Source: Mauremys mutica (lineage: Eukaryota; Chordata; Testudines; Geoemydidae). Taken from it: 64,000 bases of DNA. The stretch covers positions 270,302,045-270,366,044 of the forward strand of contig NC_059072.1 of the NCBI RefSeq assembly GCF_020497125.1, written 5' to 3'. Shown in pieces: positions 10,627 to 21,833 of the stretch; position 1 is the first letter of the stretch, and the number at the start of each line of letters is the position of its first letter. A program made the position numbers and the translations under genes. The notes under the pieces were generated by a model. That model did no database searches. It had not been told where the DNA came from and saw nothing but the letters and a program-made list of their open reading frames with translations.

Positions 10627-13600
10627 TCAGACTCTGCTGCCTCTGAGTTAGCTGAGCAGCACAGAGGAAACCGAGCATTTTAAAAGAACCCAGATTTTTT
10701 TTTTTCAAAATGATATAAAAAAAACATTTTGAGATCCCAAAAAATCTCATTAGTCAAGTTCATGTAGTGACATTAATATCTTATTTTGGGCCTGATTCTG
10801 AGAGGCAATTCACCCATGACTTTCATTGATTACCCACCTCTCATGACTAGGCCACCAGTGCCAAGTAGTATGGGTTATCAAGGGAACACCAACTTTGACT
10901 GTATTATAATATACAGGTCATGCCCATAAGCATCTGAACCTTCATACACGCTGAGAGAGAGAGAGAGAGGGGCATGAATCATTATTAATAGTTATTGTTG
11001 CTGTCAGGACTTGAATAATAATATATCATTTTCTTTGTGTTTCAGATTAACTAATACATTTAAAAGAGAATAATGGAGATACAGATCTTTAATTTTTTTC
11101 CTTCATCCATCACAAAATACTTTGTTTTCCTTCTACTCACTGCTAGTTCCTGCCAGATGGTAAATTAATATAACCTTTTGCAAGGGACCCATTTAAAAAA
11201 TCAGCAAAGCCATAACTTAAAAATAGCACATATAGATATAATCTTCTAAGGGTGAAATACATCCATGCTCAGAGCTCCACACCACAGACTAATGTAAAAT
11301 CTATTTACTTGGACTTTGATACATAAGGATAATTTAATCGGAGTTCTCTGTCCCTGGCAGGTGCGGGGCTGCAGCTTCTCTCCCCTGCCATGGTGTTGGG
11401 GACCATTGGTACAGTACCGTACTGTATTATAACTTAAAGGGGAGCCAACCTGTGATCGTGTTATATGCAATTTTGCATTATGGCGGGGCGTTATTGTGAG
11501 GTTTGATTGTACATAGTACAAGGCTATCACATGCTGCTAACAGACTCTTCAGTATCTTCTGTGATGCATTGGAGACTTCAGATCTACATTCACATTGCAG
11601 TTTCTCAAATCTGTGCTAATGAAACCTACCCATCTTGTGTAAACAGGGTCTGAATGAGCTCTCCCTTGACATCTTGTGATGAGCTGGGGGAACGGACCTT
11701 GGTTTGCACAAATATACCCATGACGCATAGGTGTGCAGCATGATGGAGCTACTTTGCCAAAATGATCACTTTTGGCTGGTGTCAGATTTCAAGTCACTTT
11801 GTTATTTCAGGAATAATAAAGGGTTGTTATCCTGGTTGTGTGAATCAAGGGTAGCAGAACAGTGCTTGGTATGCCCTGATTGAGGGACTCACCTCACCTG
11901 AACTGCACTTGCTAGGCAAGGGGCAGGGGTGCCAAAGACCAGTGTAAATGAGAGAGGGTGGAGACAGACATTTGTCTACAGTGGTTTGGGCTCTTCCTAA
12001 GCGACCTAGACACCATTTGAACCTTCCTCTCTTCATTGTGCAATGACAGAGCTGATTAAGACTCAGTTGAGAATTTTTTCTGCAGATCAAGAGCTGAAAT
12101 CACAGGTAACCAGCATTACACCTGAGCGCTGAAATTACTGAAAGCTGTGTTAAATGGTGGAACCTTAAGACATCCCAGAGGTATCGGTGAAGCAAGTGAC
12201 TGACGGCAAAGCATGTGGCCAGCGAAGCAAATGACTGAGAGTGGAGTAAGGTTCTCTTTAACCATATCTTCTGTGCTTATCTCATTCTCCAGTATAAGCA
12301 TTTGAAGAGCAATGCCATAGTTTCTCTAGGATGACTCAAAAATAATCATTTATTGTTCCGAGGTTTTATGAACTGTTTTCCCATTATGTGATAAAACAAT
12401 ATTTAAGTTACATAGTGTATTTTTTTCAGAGGCCCTCACATTTTTGCTTTAGATAAGTTAGTATCTACTTTTTAAAAGATGAAGAACCCAGAGCACAGTG
12501 GGAGCTGAGAGTACCCATCAACTTTGGAAATCAGGCCACTTATGAAGGGGCTGATCCAAAGCCCATAGAAATCAGTAGAAATACTCCTATTGACTTCACT
12601 GGGCTTTGGCTCAGGCCCTGGGGGCCTAAATAAGGATTGAGATGCCCATCTTTAGGCAGTCAAACTTTGAAGTAAGTAATTTGCCAAAGTTCCTGAAGCA
12701 AGCCACGGTCTTAGGTGAGATTTAATTATAAGCACCTATGTTTCCAAAAATCTCTGAGATTACTAGATGCCTTGAATAACTGACCTGATTTTCAAGAATG
12801 CTGGGCACCCAACACATCCCAGAGATTTCAATGCGAGATAATGAGTGTTCAGCACATTTGAAAAATCAGGCCTTATTTGGGCACGTAACCATGGATTTGG
12901 GGACTTAAAAAAAAAATCTCACCACTGAAACCACTGAATCACTCAGTTATGTCTACTGTATGCACACAATTTTCTTTATTATAAACATCATTTAATATTC
13001 ACATTTTACCTGATGTTGACAATAACTGAAAACTGCAAGCGGTGACAACCATGCATTTATGCAAAATATTGTTGGCTGTAAAAGGAAACATTATCCATGT
13101 TGGAATAAAGTAATTTTTAATCATTACTCATTTTAATTAAAAATATATTTTCTTAAGAGAAAAAATAAAGGACAGCTTTTGGTGGAATGCAACAAGATGG
13201 GAACTGCTGTTTGTTCATGTCCTCTGACTAAGATTGCTGGTCTTTTTAATTGGCTTCACATTAGCACCTGCTTTTTATCAGACAAGAAAGCACATTTTCA
13301 GTAATGTGACCCCATAGGTTTATCACATTGTTACTGACTAGATTAGTGTTATAGCCCCTACAACTGCCTACACTGCACTTGAATCCACAGAGGCATGCTT
13401 ATGACTAATTAAAAATAACTTTTGTTCCCAATAATAATTGGAACACGTGTTTTTTCTTTTTTTTCAGAATTTGATAGCATGGTCATCATACAAACATCTG
13501 GGTTGATGTTCATAGCTGAACAACAGTTACAGTACTCCCAGCTTGAGAGCCCAGATATACACTCTTACAAGTACCAAGAAGTGAACACAGAATACTGATG

Positions 13601-16600
13601 CTTGGTTTGTGACAGGCATACAAAATTTTGTAACCTTAATCCATGCCATTGAGAGAGGGCAAAAAAATAAACTTAATTCTCTTGCTTGTACTCCTATGTG
13701 GCACACCCTTACCACATGGTGACAGAAGACAAGTGACTCTCAAGAATGCCAAACAGTTACACCTATTGCAAGTGATACCCAACAATAAAATTTCCAACAG
13801 AAAGTGGCTGGCAACATGTTTAAAGTCGCAGCTCTACCATTTTCACCATGGTCATATGACAAAACTACATTTGAGAGTAAATCCTTCAGAAAGAACACTA
13901 AGCATGCAAACAAAACAAAGGAGGACAGACTGTGTGAAATCCTACTCCCACTGAAGTTAAGGGGAGCTTTGGCCACTGACTTCAGTGGGGCCAGGATTTT
14001 ATCCACTTTCTTGAGAACATCTGGAATGCTGTGGACAGTTCATGTATTGATAGAGATAATGCATCATCATCCAGTAAGATAATAAGAGACACCAGGAGCT
14101 ACAAACACAGGCTCCAGGGCCTCCTTGGTGGCTGTCCTGGTCACTGGAGAATATGTCTACAGGGTCTTGCACCATGGGACCAGACCTCTAGACAATACCA
14201 TAATACAAGTGTCACTGCAAGGTTTATGGGTTAAATCCTCAGCCACTTTCCCTGAAGATCATCTCTGTTCCACTGAAAGGATGAAGAGCTTTCCCAATTC
14301 CATGATATGAGTAATCCACAGGGACCTAGTCTTCACTATGGAAAAAAGTGTTCTTAACTCAAGAGAAAATCCTAATGAGAACAAGGCACTTTGTCATCTT
14401 CACACAAGTTAGCAAGTCGAATGACCTCAGGATATGAACACCACTTTTTTTTTCTGTAGGGAAGGTAAGGCCATAGAGAAGCATAGGTCCCTAAAACCTT
14501 GATCTTGCAAATATTGATGCATCTGCTTAACTTTACTATCTTTTGCAAGAGCAAGGCCTAAATAAGGCTGCCCAATATTAGTCAGACGACATTCAAATCA
14601 GTCTGGAGATCTTATTCCAAAAGGTGATTAAGGATCTCTCTTCAAAGCAAGGAAATCCCCAGAAAATGATTACATATTCTAGAGCTTTTCTTTTTCACTG
14701 GGCCTTACAAATATTAGCCAGCTAACTCACCAAGCAAACATCCTTGTGTGATAAATTCTATAGTTTCCATTTCACAGATGGGGAAAGTGATGCAGAAAGG
14801 CCAAGTAACTGATCCATGTTCATGAAACAAATGAGTACCAGAAGTAAAATCTTTCAGACACTGGAAAAAGTTAGCTCTTATAAATTACTGGATCATGAAA
14901 AACTCAAAAGATTAAAAAATAACAGAATATTCAGTTTTAGTTAAGGAATGGGAACTGATACCTATGAGAAAGGAACTCCCACTGAGTTCACTTTGTGAAT
15001 GGCTGGGAGCTAAAAACAGTGAGTGTTTAGATCATTTTTAATTAAAATGCAAATTTTCTTTGTAGTTCTGTTTTTCTTTGTGAGTAGTTTTACTTGTTAT
15101 AGACTCTAGCATAATTTCAGTACCCTGGCAAGAATTTCCTTTACAATGTGAGGTCATTCATTTTTTTAAAAATCCAAATAGAATAAACTAGAGTATCAGA
15201 TAGCATTGTCTATGAAGTCCAGTTTGATTGGGGGCATGGGACTGATTTTGTATTACAAAATGACAAGGGACAAAAATACACACAAACAAGGATTATCGCC
15301 TCACTAAATTAATTTTTCACATATACTCCCACTGCTCAAATATTACTTGCATACTTTATCTTTCTACTAACCAAACATTTTAAATACATACAAATAATGA
15401 AATATCTAATTTTAAAATCGGAATGATCCTTTAAATAATATTAAAACAAAAATTAATCACTTCAAAAGTCTGACAGAACCCTCTCCCAGATATTTAATGG
15501 CTTTGCGCCCCCCAATTTTTGCTGGATATAAATCATCCCTCAATATTTATCTTAGGAAATTCAGATATCAAACTTTGTCATGAATGCATATGATATTATG
15601 AGAGAGATAGCTAGACAAAGCGATAGAGAGGAATCTGGTTCTGCTCTCATTTGCACCAGTTTTAGATTAGTGTAATCTTATTGACTATCGTGACATTCTT
15701 GATTTACACCTGTGCAAGATCAGAATCAGACCCCTGGTTTGGCTCAGCTCTGCACTCCCACCCCACATGCCTGCTAATAACTAATAGTGCTGTTGCAGCT
15801 GTGCTACTGCACAGCAGCATCCCTCACTTCTCATCAGCAGTAGCAGCTCTGAAGCCACCTATCAGCTGTTCTCAGTGGGAGCAGAAGTGACACTGGTTCC
15901 CATTAAAAACATCTAAAACTGGCATCAGCCCTCAGCAGATATATAGCGGAGAACAAAGAGAAGCAGGACGTTTCTCTTTATTCCAAAGGCTACTTGCTGA
16001 GAAAAGTCTGGGCTGGCTTACTTATCCTGCTTCTGCTACTTCCTACTGGGAATTTACAAATCATAGAGTTTTCCATCGGAGATCTGACTATTTCCCTAAC
16101 AAGAGTAGCATCCCATCATCATCAGAAGCTAAAAGCTTAAATAGTAATAAAAATAATTTAAGGAATAATGATGCACCCTAGCCAATCATGCAAAGTAGTC
16201 TTGGGTGAAAACATTATTCTTAGGACTCAAATATTTAAGATTTTGTTACCCTTACCTAAACTTGTAAAATTTCAGATGTAAAATTATCCAAACCTTTTAA
16301 AACTCCAGCTGCAGCATTTGACTCAATAAACTCCTGTGGCAGTGAATTGCAAAAACTGAATACACACTATGAAGTGTATTACCTTATATTTATGCTAAGC
16401 AGACAGGTCATAAATCATAAACTCTCCATTATCACCACCACTGCCCACCCTATATAAACTGTTATAAATAGATAGATATCTATGTATGATCAGATATCAT
16501 GGCTCTATGATAATCATCACCCCGCATTCACTATTTACAACTTGTTTGCATATTGTTCAGGGAGACTGTATTAGGGCTGATCACAATGGGACAACCCATG

Positions 16601-16875
16601 CGCTTAAAATTGAGCGCATCAGCATTTCATGCAATCAGCTCATATTGCTCAGAACCTTCCAGGACTGGACCCTTACAAAGGTAAAAAGCATATCAGCAGT
16701 TCTCAGGATCATATAACATTGCAAACACCTGCTAATGTGCCCAGTGAAAGCTTCTACAGAGAGCAGACAGAGAGAACAGAGTCCAAAATATCTGAAGCTT
16801 TGTCAGGGAACGAGTGGTGAACACTTATCTCAGCAGTGAATGATAGCCACAAAGATGAGCTCACATGACGTACAA
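10627..16875. other. Long gene-free stretch
   Basis: Mostly AT-rich. It holds a short (GA)n run near 10952-10970, a worn repeat at about 11340-11520 (GC-rich start, then 'gccaacctgtgatcgtgttatatgc'), and a MIR-like scrap at about 14755-14835 ('tttcacagatggggaaagtgatgcagaaag'). The recurrent phrase 'cactgacttcagtggggccaggattttatcc' is at about 13972-14002. The 12950-13350 part is unique-looking, AT-rich and of even texture. No frame has supportable coding content. Confidence 0.45.
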
Positions 16876-17032
16876 GCACATTAGCCCATGTGGTGGTGTT
16901 TATCTCACACTAAATTGGTTGACATTTAATTGAACTCAACTATGCTCATCATCACAGGCACCCTGCACCCAACCCCTATTCCATTGCTATCAGTATTGAG
17001 CAACATAGCTCCCCCTACACATTCGTCACAAA
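16876..17032 (+). pseudogene. Non-LTR retrotransposon RT C-terminal region, left part (split by Harbinger)
   Basis: Translation upstream of the transposon reads PMWWCLSHTKLVDI-stop-LNSTMLIITGTL, then HPTPIPLLSVLSNIAPP. This matches the conserved segment after the reverse-transcriptase domain of a jockey-like group of non-LTR elements ('APVW..S.HT.LVD..LN..MRI.TG.LRPTP...LPVLSNIAPP'). The family assignment is from memory of the motif, not a search. An in-frame stop shows that it is dead. The Harbinger element begins directly after this piece; the sequence resumes at 21834. Confidence 0.62.
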
Positions 17033-17065
17033 GGCCTTGTCTACACTACAGGACTATTTCGAATC
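17033..17065 (+). repeat. Harbinger left terminal inverted repeat
   Basis: Starts GGCCTTGTCTACACTACAGG and runs into the first TTCGAA box at 17058-17063. It pairs with the right end at 21801-21833 with one mismatch in the first 16 bases (T/G at base 6) and a small indel after that. The core GTCTACACT is shared with the MITEs at 34499, 33592 (as GGCTACACT) and 50716. Confidence 0.9.
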
Positions 17066-17414
17066 TACTTAAGTCGAATTTGTGGATTCGACCTTATGAA
17101 TTCGAATTTGTGTATCCATACTAAATACACAAATTCGAACTTCTGAGTCCACATTCACGGGACCAGCGTCGACTTTGGAAGCGGTGCACTGTGGGAAGCT
17201 ATCCCACAGTTCCTGCAGTCCCCGCTGCCCATTGGAATGCTGGGTAGAGCTCGCAATGCCTGCTGGGTGAAAAAATGTGTCGAGGGTGGTTTTGGGTAAC
17301 TGTCATCATTCAACCGTCACTCACAACAGCCCTCCCTCACTGAAAGCGCCGGCGGGAAATCTGTTCGCGCCCTTCTCTGGTCGGTTACAGCGCGAACGCC
17401 ACAGCACTGCGAGC

Positions 17415-18685
17415 ATGGAGCCCGCTGCTATCATCGCTGCACTTATGGCCGTTGTCAACTCCTCGCACCTTATCGTCCACCTCTTCCACAGCCAGCTGAT
17501 GAGAAATCAGGCGAGGAGGCTCCGGCAGCGCGGTGAGGAGAGTGGCGCAGGCCTCTCACAAAGCAGGGTACGCCGCGCCGTGGAGATCATGGTGGCAATG
17601 GGTCAAGTTCATGGTGTGGAACGGCGATTCTGGGCCCGGGAAACAAGCACGGACTGGTGGGACCGCATAGTGCTGCAGGTCTGGGACGAATCACAGTGGC
17701 TGCGAAACTTCAGGATGCGTAAGGGCACTTTCCTTGAACTCTGTGACTTGCTGGCCCCTGCCCTGAAGCGCCAGGACACCCAGATGCAAGCAGCCCTGAG
17801 TGTGCAGAAGCGAGTGGCCATAGCCCTCTGGAAACTTGCCACGCCAGACAGCTACCGGTCAGTAGCGAACCACTTTGGCGTGGGCAAATCTACCGTGGGG
17901 GTTGCTGTGATTCAAGTAGCCCACGCAATCGTTGAGCAACTACTCTCAAAGGTAGTGAACCTGGGAAACGTTCAGGTCATCATAGACGGCTTCGCCGCGA
18001 TGGGATTCCCAAACTGCGGTGGGGCTATAGATGGGACTCACATCCCTATCCTGGCACCAGCCCACCCAGGCCAGCGAGTACATTAACCGAAAGGGCTACT
18101 TTTCAATGGTGCTGCAAGGACTGGTGGACCATAGGGGACGTTTTACCAACATCAACGTCGGGTGGTCGGGCAAGGTTCATGACGCACGTGTGTTCAGGAG
18201 CTCTGGTCTCTTTAGACTCCTCCAGGCAGGTACTTTCTTCCCGGACCACAAAATAACGGTTGGGGATGTGCAGATGCCTACAGTGATCCTCGGGGACCCA
18301 GCCTACCCGCTAATGCCCTGGCTCATGAAGCCCTATACAGGCGCCCTGGACAGAGAGAAGGAACTCCAACTACCAGCTGAGCAAGTGCAGAATGGTGGTG
18401 GAGTGTGCTTTCGGACGTCTCAAGGGGAGATGGCGGAGCTTACTCACTCGCTCGGACATCAGCGAAAAGAATATCCCCGTAGTTATTGCTGCTTGCTGTG
18501 TGCTGCACAATCTGTGTGAGAGCAAGGGCGAGGCCTTTTTGTCCGGATGGGAGGTTGAGGCAAATCGCCTGGCTGCAGTTTACGCTCAGCCAGACACCCG
18601 TGCCGAGAGAATATCCCAGCGGGAAGCGCTGTGTATCCGGGAGGCTTTGAAAGCAAGTTTCCTCGGAGATCAGGGTAACCTATGA
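17415..18685 (+). pseudogene. HARBI1-like Harbinger transposase, two frameshifts
   Basis: DDE-superfamily nuclease for cut-and-paste transposition. The ATG at 17415 gives MEPAAIIAALMAVV, chosen because it follows an upstream non-coding leader and matches the family start. Features in order: WWDRIVLQVW region; LELCDLLAPAL; helix-turn-helix-like SVANHFGVGKSTVGVAV; first catalytic Asp in GGAIDGTHIPI (codon at 18030). Frame 1 ends at 18086. The reading continues in another frame from about 18068 (SEYINRKGYFSMVLQ, then GKVHDARVFRSSGLF with the second Asp, and GDPAYPLMPWLMKPY). A second shift near 18366 returns to code with the third acidic residue in MVVECAFGRLKGRW, ending at 18685. The shifts look like one extra base near 18072 and a small indel in 'gaactccaactac'. 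All three acidic residues are present, but the frame is broken. Length would be about 420 residues, normal for the family. Confidence 0.92.
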
Positions 18686-18829
18686 CTCTCCACTTGCTTT
18701 CAAGAGAAACTGACCCTGGGCCTGTGTCTGTTTGTGTCGATTTCGATCTGCGGCTACATGCCACGTTCTCCAAGTTTCCCCCACTTCCAAAGCACGTTTT
18801 AAAGCAAAGTAACTGTTACACTCATTATT

Positions 18830-18835
18830 AATAAA
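18830..18835 (+). terminator. Poly(A) signal for the transposase transcript
   Basis: AATAAA about 145 bases after the transposase stop. Another AATAAA lies at 19487-19492 on the same strand and could be a second end. Confidence 0.6.
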
Positions 18836-19600
18836 TCTTTGTTTTACTTTGCTTTTCTGTTCTGGTGTTGAAACATGGACGCATACTGTGCTGGGCACGG
18901 TGTGCACTGACGTACAGACCGCTTCCTCCATAGAGGACTGACATCCTCCTGCTCCTACATAGGTCTCTGGGGTGGGGGACGGCTGAAAGTGGTTCTGCAT
19001 GAAGGGGAGGGTTTGCAGGAAGGGGCGAGTGGTGCCTTCTTTGCATAGGGGTTTGGATGACGGCAGTGGGCTGCGGGTTTGTGCGTAGGAAGGGGTGATG
19101 GGTGTGGGAGAAGGGTGAGTATCTGTCCGTGGATGAGAGCTCTTGTTGGGGCTCAGGGCAGCGGATAGGCTCGTTGATCCGTTGGAAGTGCATGGAAAGG
19201 CCAGCCTGCCTTTACATTAATGGCGTGGCAGGCGCTAGGACCCTGGACAAGCATACACATTACGGAATGACCAGGGGCAGCATACACAACACAGAATGAC
19301 CCTGGTGCCTACTGACTGCAGTGTGTGTGTGCCCTGCAGTTGATCCTTTCCCCAAGTCTGTACCCTGGTACTGTAGGCTATACCGTGCAAGTATGAAACC
19401 CCTGTCCACCCCATACACCGAAAAATCCTCTGACAGGAAAGACATGACCGAAACAGTGATTAACAGCAAACATCTTTTCTTAATCTAATAAACAGTGGGG
19501 GGATGAAATTTGGATTTGGGACTGGCTGAGCCTATAAGGGAAGCACTTCTACAAATTTCTAACGTGAGAAGTGCGTGGTACACGGTCGCTCTGTTATGGT

Positions 19601-21446
19601 TCAGTGACAGTTCTCACGGCCCCTACCGCCCCGCCGTCTTGTACTTTTGGGTGAGGGGGGGCCAGGACTTCTTGGCGGGGGAGGGCGATTGCAGAGACAC
19701 TGCAGGGGGGCCCTGTCCTCCAGCCTGCGGTCCTGCAGGACATCAACAAGGCGACGAAGCGTGTCCGTTTGTTCCTTCATGAGACCAAGCAGCGTTTGGG
19801 TGGTCTGATGGTCTTCCTGCCGCCACCTATCCTCACGTTCCATGAGTGTGCGATGCTGCTCACATAGGGTCTCCCTCCAGTGTTTCTGCTCTGCAGCCTC
19901 TGCTCGGGAGCAGGACATCAGTTCAGCGAACATCTCGTCCCTAGTCTTTTTCTTTCGCCGTCTAATCATTGCCAGTCTCTGCGAGGGGGATGCCGGGGCA
20001 GTCCAGGAAAGAGCCGAAGCTGTGTGATGGGGAAAGTTAGTGATTTCCTTGAACAGATACATTTTTGCGGACAGTGAACACCGTCTAGTCAATTTCTATG
20101 AACAAGACCGTACCGGGCAACAAGTCTCACGTGGTCTCAAGACAAGCACGACATTTTGGGCTACGCTCTGATTGGCTGCGGCATTGCACAGGAGAGTGGA
20201 GAAGTCGGGAGAGATAGCTGAATCCGTCTAGCAGACAGTCCTGGTAAGCCTTACAGTAGATTATGCTTATCAGTTAACGGATAGCTGTCTGGAAATCAGA
20301 TACTATGACCCTTTTCCAGCCACTCCCGACACTGCAGGGGAAAGATCAATGTATGCTTTTCCTCTGTGGCCTACAGCACGTGGCTGCTAAGCGAGGGGCT
20401 TTGTTATGCAAAGTATAAGTAAACCATTAAGAACAGTAACTATTCGCTAATTGCCCTAATTAGATGCAGCACTTCATGAACGAGATTACCCTGAGGCGGG
20501 TCTCTCAAGTACAGAAAGACAGGATGTTAAGGGAAGCACTTCACCGACCGGGACCCTACGCGGCCATGCTGGTTGAGGCGATGGTTCCCCTGTATCTACG
20601 GATGTCGTGGCGTGGAAGAGTGTGCTTCACCGGAGGACCAAATAAGGCACCTCTTCCTAGAAACCTCCTGCGGAGGGTATTTGAGGAACTTTATGATGCA
20701 TTTGTGGAATTGTCCATGGAGGACTATTGTTCCATCCCAATCTGTGTGGAGCTACTGTTCGTATAGTTTCCCGTTAAAAACGTTTAGATATAGTATTTAT
20801 ATATAGAATTTCTATTTTTTGTATACATGTTTTCATACAAATAAATGTTTTCTTGTTTATACGACTTACCGCCTGATCCTTCCCCTGACTCTGAGTCCGG
20901 GTTAACGGCCGGGGAGGGTTGGTAGGGGATCTCTGTGAGGGTGAGGAAGAGATCCTGGCTGTCAGGGAAAGCGGCATTGTGTTCGCTGTCGCCTGCGCCT
21001 TCCTCCACGGACCCTTCCTCGTCTTCCCCATCGGCGAACATCGAGTAGGAACTGTCCTGGTTCACTATGCCATCCACTGAGTCCACAGTCACTGGTGGGA
21101 CAGTGGTGGCAGACCCACCGAGAATGGCATGCAGTGCCTCGTAGAAGCGGCATGTCTGGGGCAGGGCTCCAGAGCGTCCGTTTGCCGCTCTGACTTTTTG
21201 ATAGCCTTGCCTCAGGTCCTTGACTTTCACGCGGCACTGCATTGCATCCCGGCTGTATCCTTTCTGTGTCATGGCTTGGGAGACCTTCTCGAAGGTCTTT
21301 GCATTACGCTTGTTGGAGCGCAGCTCCAAGAGCACAGACTCCTCGCCCCACACAGCGATCAGATCCTTGACTTCCCGGTCAGTCCATGCTGGGGACCTCT
21401 TTCTATTCTTGGATTGCCCGGACTCCTCTGCTGGAGAGCTATGCAT
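19601..21446 (-). CDS. Myb/SANT-like DNA-binding protein of Harbinger (two exons)
   Basis: Exon 1 codes from 21446 to 20870 and exon 2 from 20019 to 19601. Donor G|GTAAGT at 20870/20869 and acceptor CACACAG|CT at 20020/20019 join in phase (split codon g+ct, Ala) to give about 331 residues. I start at the ATG at 21444-21446 (MHSSPAEES), the usual family start; an in-frame ATG at 21540-21542 would add 32 residues. Residues about 20-105 form a trihelix-type Myb/SANT domain (WTDREVKDLIAVWGEESV, then CRVKVKDLRQGYQKV). An acidic linker (FADGEDEEGSVEE) follows, then FPDSQDLFLTLTEIPY. Exon 2 adds a basic nuclear-localisation run IRRRKKKTRDEMF and a long charged coiled coil (EDRWRQEDHQTTQTLLGLMKEQTDTLRRL), ending in a Pro/Arg tail. 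The frame is fully open. No AATAAA is visible on this strand just downstream. Known role of the family: the partner that brings transposase to the transposon ends. Confidence 0.88.
20171..20243 (+). promoter_or_regulatory. Putative promoter and 5' non-coding exon of the nested + strand gene
   Basis: An inverted CCAAT box (ATTGG) lies at 20171-20175. About 70 bases downstream a good splice donor CTG|GTAAGC falls at 20243/20244. The matching acceptor CTAATTAG| lies at 20461-20463, directly before the ATG at 20464, so a 220-base intron would separate a short untranslated exon from the coding exon. No TATA box is obvious. The transcription start is inferred, not seen. Confidence 0.45.
20464..20766 (+). 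CDS. Small third Harbinger gene, BEN-domain-like, nested antisense in the Myb intron
   Basis: 100 residues, starting MQHFMNEITLRRV and ending ICVELLFV before TAG. Predicted helices: VQKDRMLREAL, YAAMLVEAMVPLYL, LPRNLLRRVFEELYDAF. The order 'short helix - hRPGpYA.mLv.a..P - GRVCFTGGPNKAPLP - LLRRVFEEL' resembles a BEN domain (DNA- and protein-binding fold of chromatin factors), where a similar helix pattern surrounds a loop before 'LDPEKL..I'. This is pattern recognition only. The whole gene lies within intron 20020-20869 of the - strand Myb gene. It has an acceptor immediately before the ATG and its own AATAAA at 20840-20845, just short of the Myb splice donor. The frame is intact, unlike the transposase. 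Alternatives: a recently captured host exon, or a lineage-specific accessory factor. I am confident that it is a real frame and less sure of the domain. Confidence 0.6.
   Translation: MQHFMNEITLRRVSQVQKDRMLREALHRPGPYAAMLVEAMVPLYLRMSWRGRVCFTGGPNKAPLPRNLLRRVFEELYDAFVELSMEDYCSIPICVELLFV
20840..20845 (+). terminator. Poly(A) signal of the nested third gene
   Basis: AATAAA 74 bases after the stop at 20766, followed by 'tgttttcttgttt', a plausible GU/U-rich downstream element. It lies 24 bases before the antisense Myb splice donor. Confidence 0.6.
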
Positions 21447-21800
21447 CGTTGCAGGTGCTGCGGAGCTCGCCCCGATGTCCAGCCAGGACGTCAGATTCAA
21501 AGTGCCCAGACAGGAAAATGAATTCAAATTTTCCCGGGTCATTTCCTGTGTGGCTGGGCAGAGAATCCAAGCTCGGACTGCTGTCCAGAGCGTCAACAGA
21601 GTGGTGCAGTGTGGGATAGGTCCCGGAGCTACTAAGTTCGATTAGCATCCACACCAAGCCTAATTCGAGCTAGCCGTGTCGAATTTAGCGTTACTCCACC
21701 TGGGGTGGAGTACCAAATTCGAACTAAAGAGCCCTCTAGTTCGAATTAAATGGCTTCCTGGTGTGGATGGTTGAGCGGTTAGTTCGAATTAACGCTGATA

Positions 21801-21833
21801 AATTCGAATTAAAGTCCTAGTGTAGACCAGGCC
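21801..21833 (-). repeat. Harbinger right terminal inverted repeat
   Basis: Reverse complement starts GGCCTGGTCTACACTAGGAC and runs into the TTCGAA box at 21803-21808. Pairs with 17033-17065. Confidence 0.9.

Larger units (their letters stand above)
17033..21833. mobile_element. Full-length PIF/Harbinger DNA transposon with three genes
   Basis: 4801 bp. The left end starts GGCCTTGTCTACACTA and the right end, reverse-complemented, starts GGCCTGGTCTACACTA. The flanks are AAA at 17030-17032 and 21834-21836, a 3-bp target duplication as expected for Harbinger (usually TWA). Inside are a + strand HARBI1-like transposase, a - strand Myb/SANT-like gene and a nested + strand gene resembling a BEN domain. 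In Harbinger systems the Myb-like partner helps transposase reach the nucleus and bind the ends. The transposase copy here has two frameshifts, so this copy is not autonomous, although the structure and the other frames are well preserved, implying fairly recent activity. Confidence 0.93.

Noticed and set aside
10089..10750. Six overlapping Arg/Pro/Ala-rich frames on both strands
   Set aside because: They are produced by the CpG-rich palindromic units of the hAT-type element at 10180-10618.
19510..20077. + strand frames at 19510-19782, 19842-20027 and 19880-20077
   Set aside because: Antisense shadows of exon 2 of the Myb/SANT-like gene.
21129..21645. + strand frames up to 141 codons and a - frame at 20962-21237
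   Set aside because: Shadows of exon 1 of the Myb/SANT-like gene in other frames.
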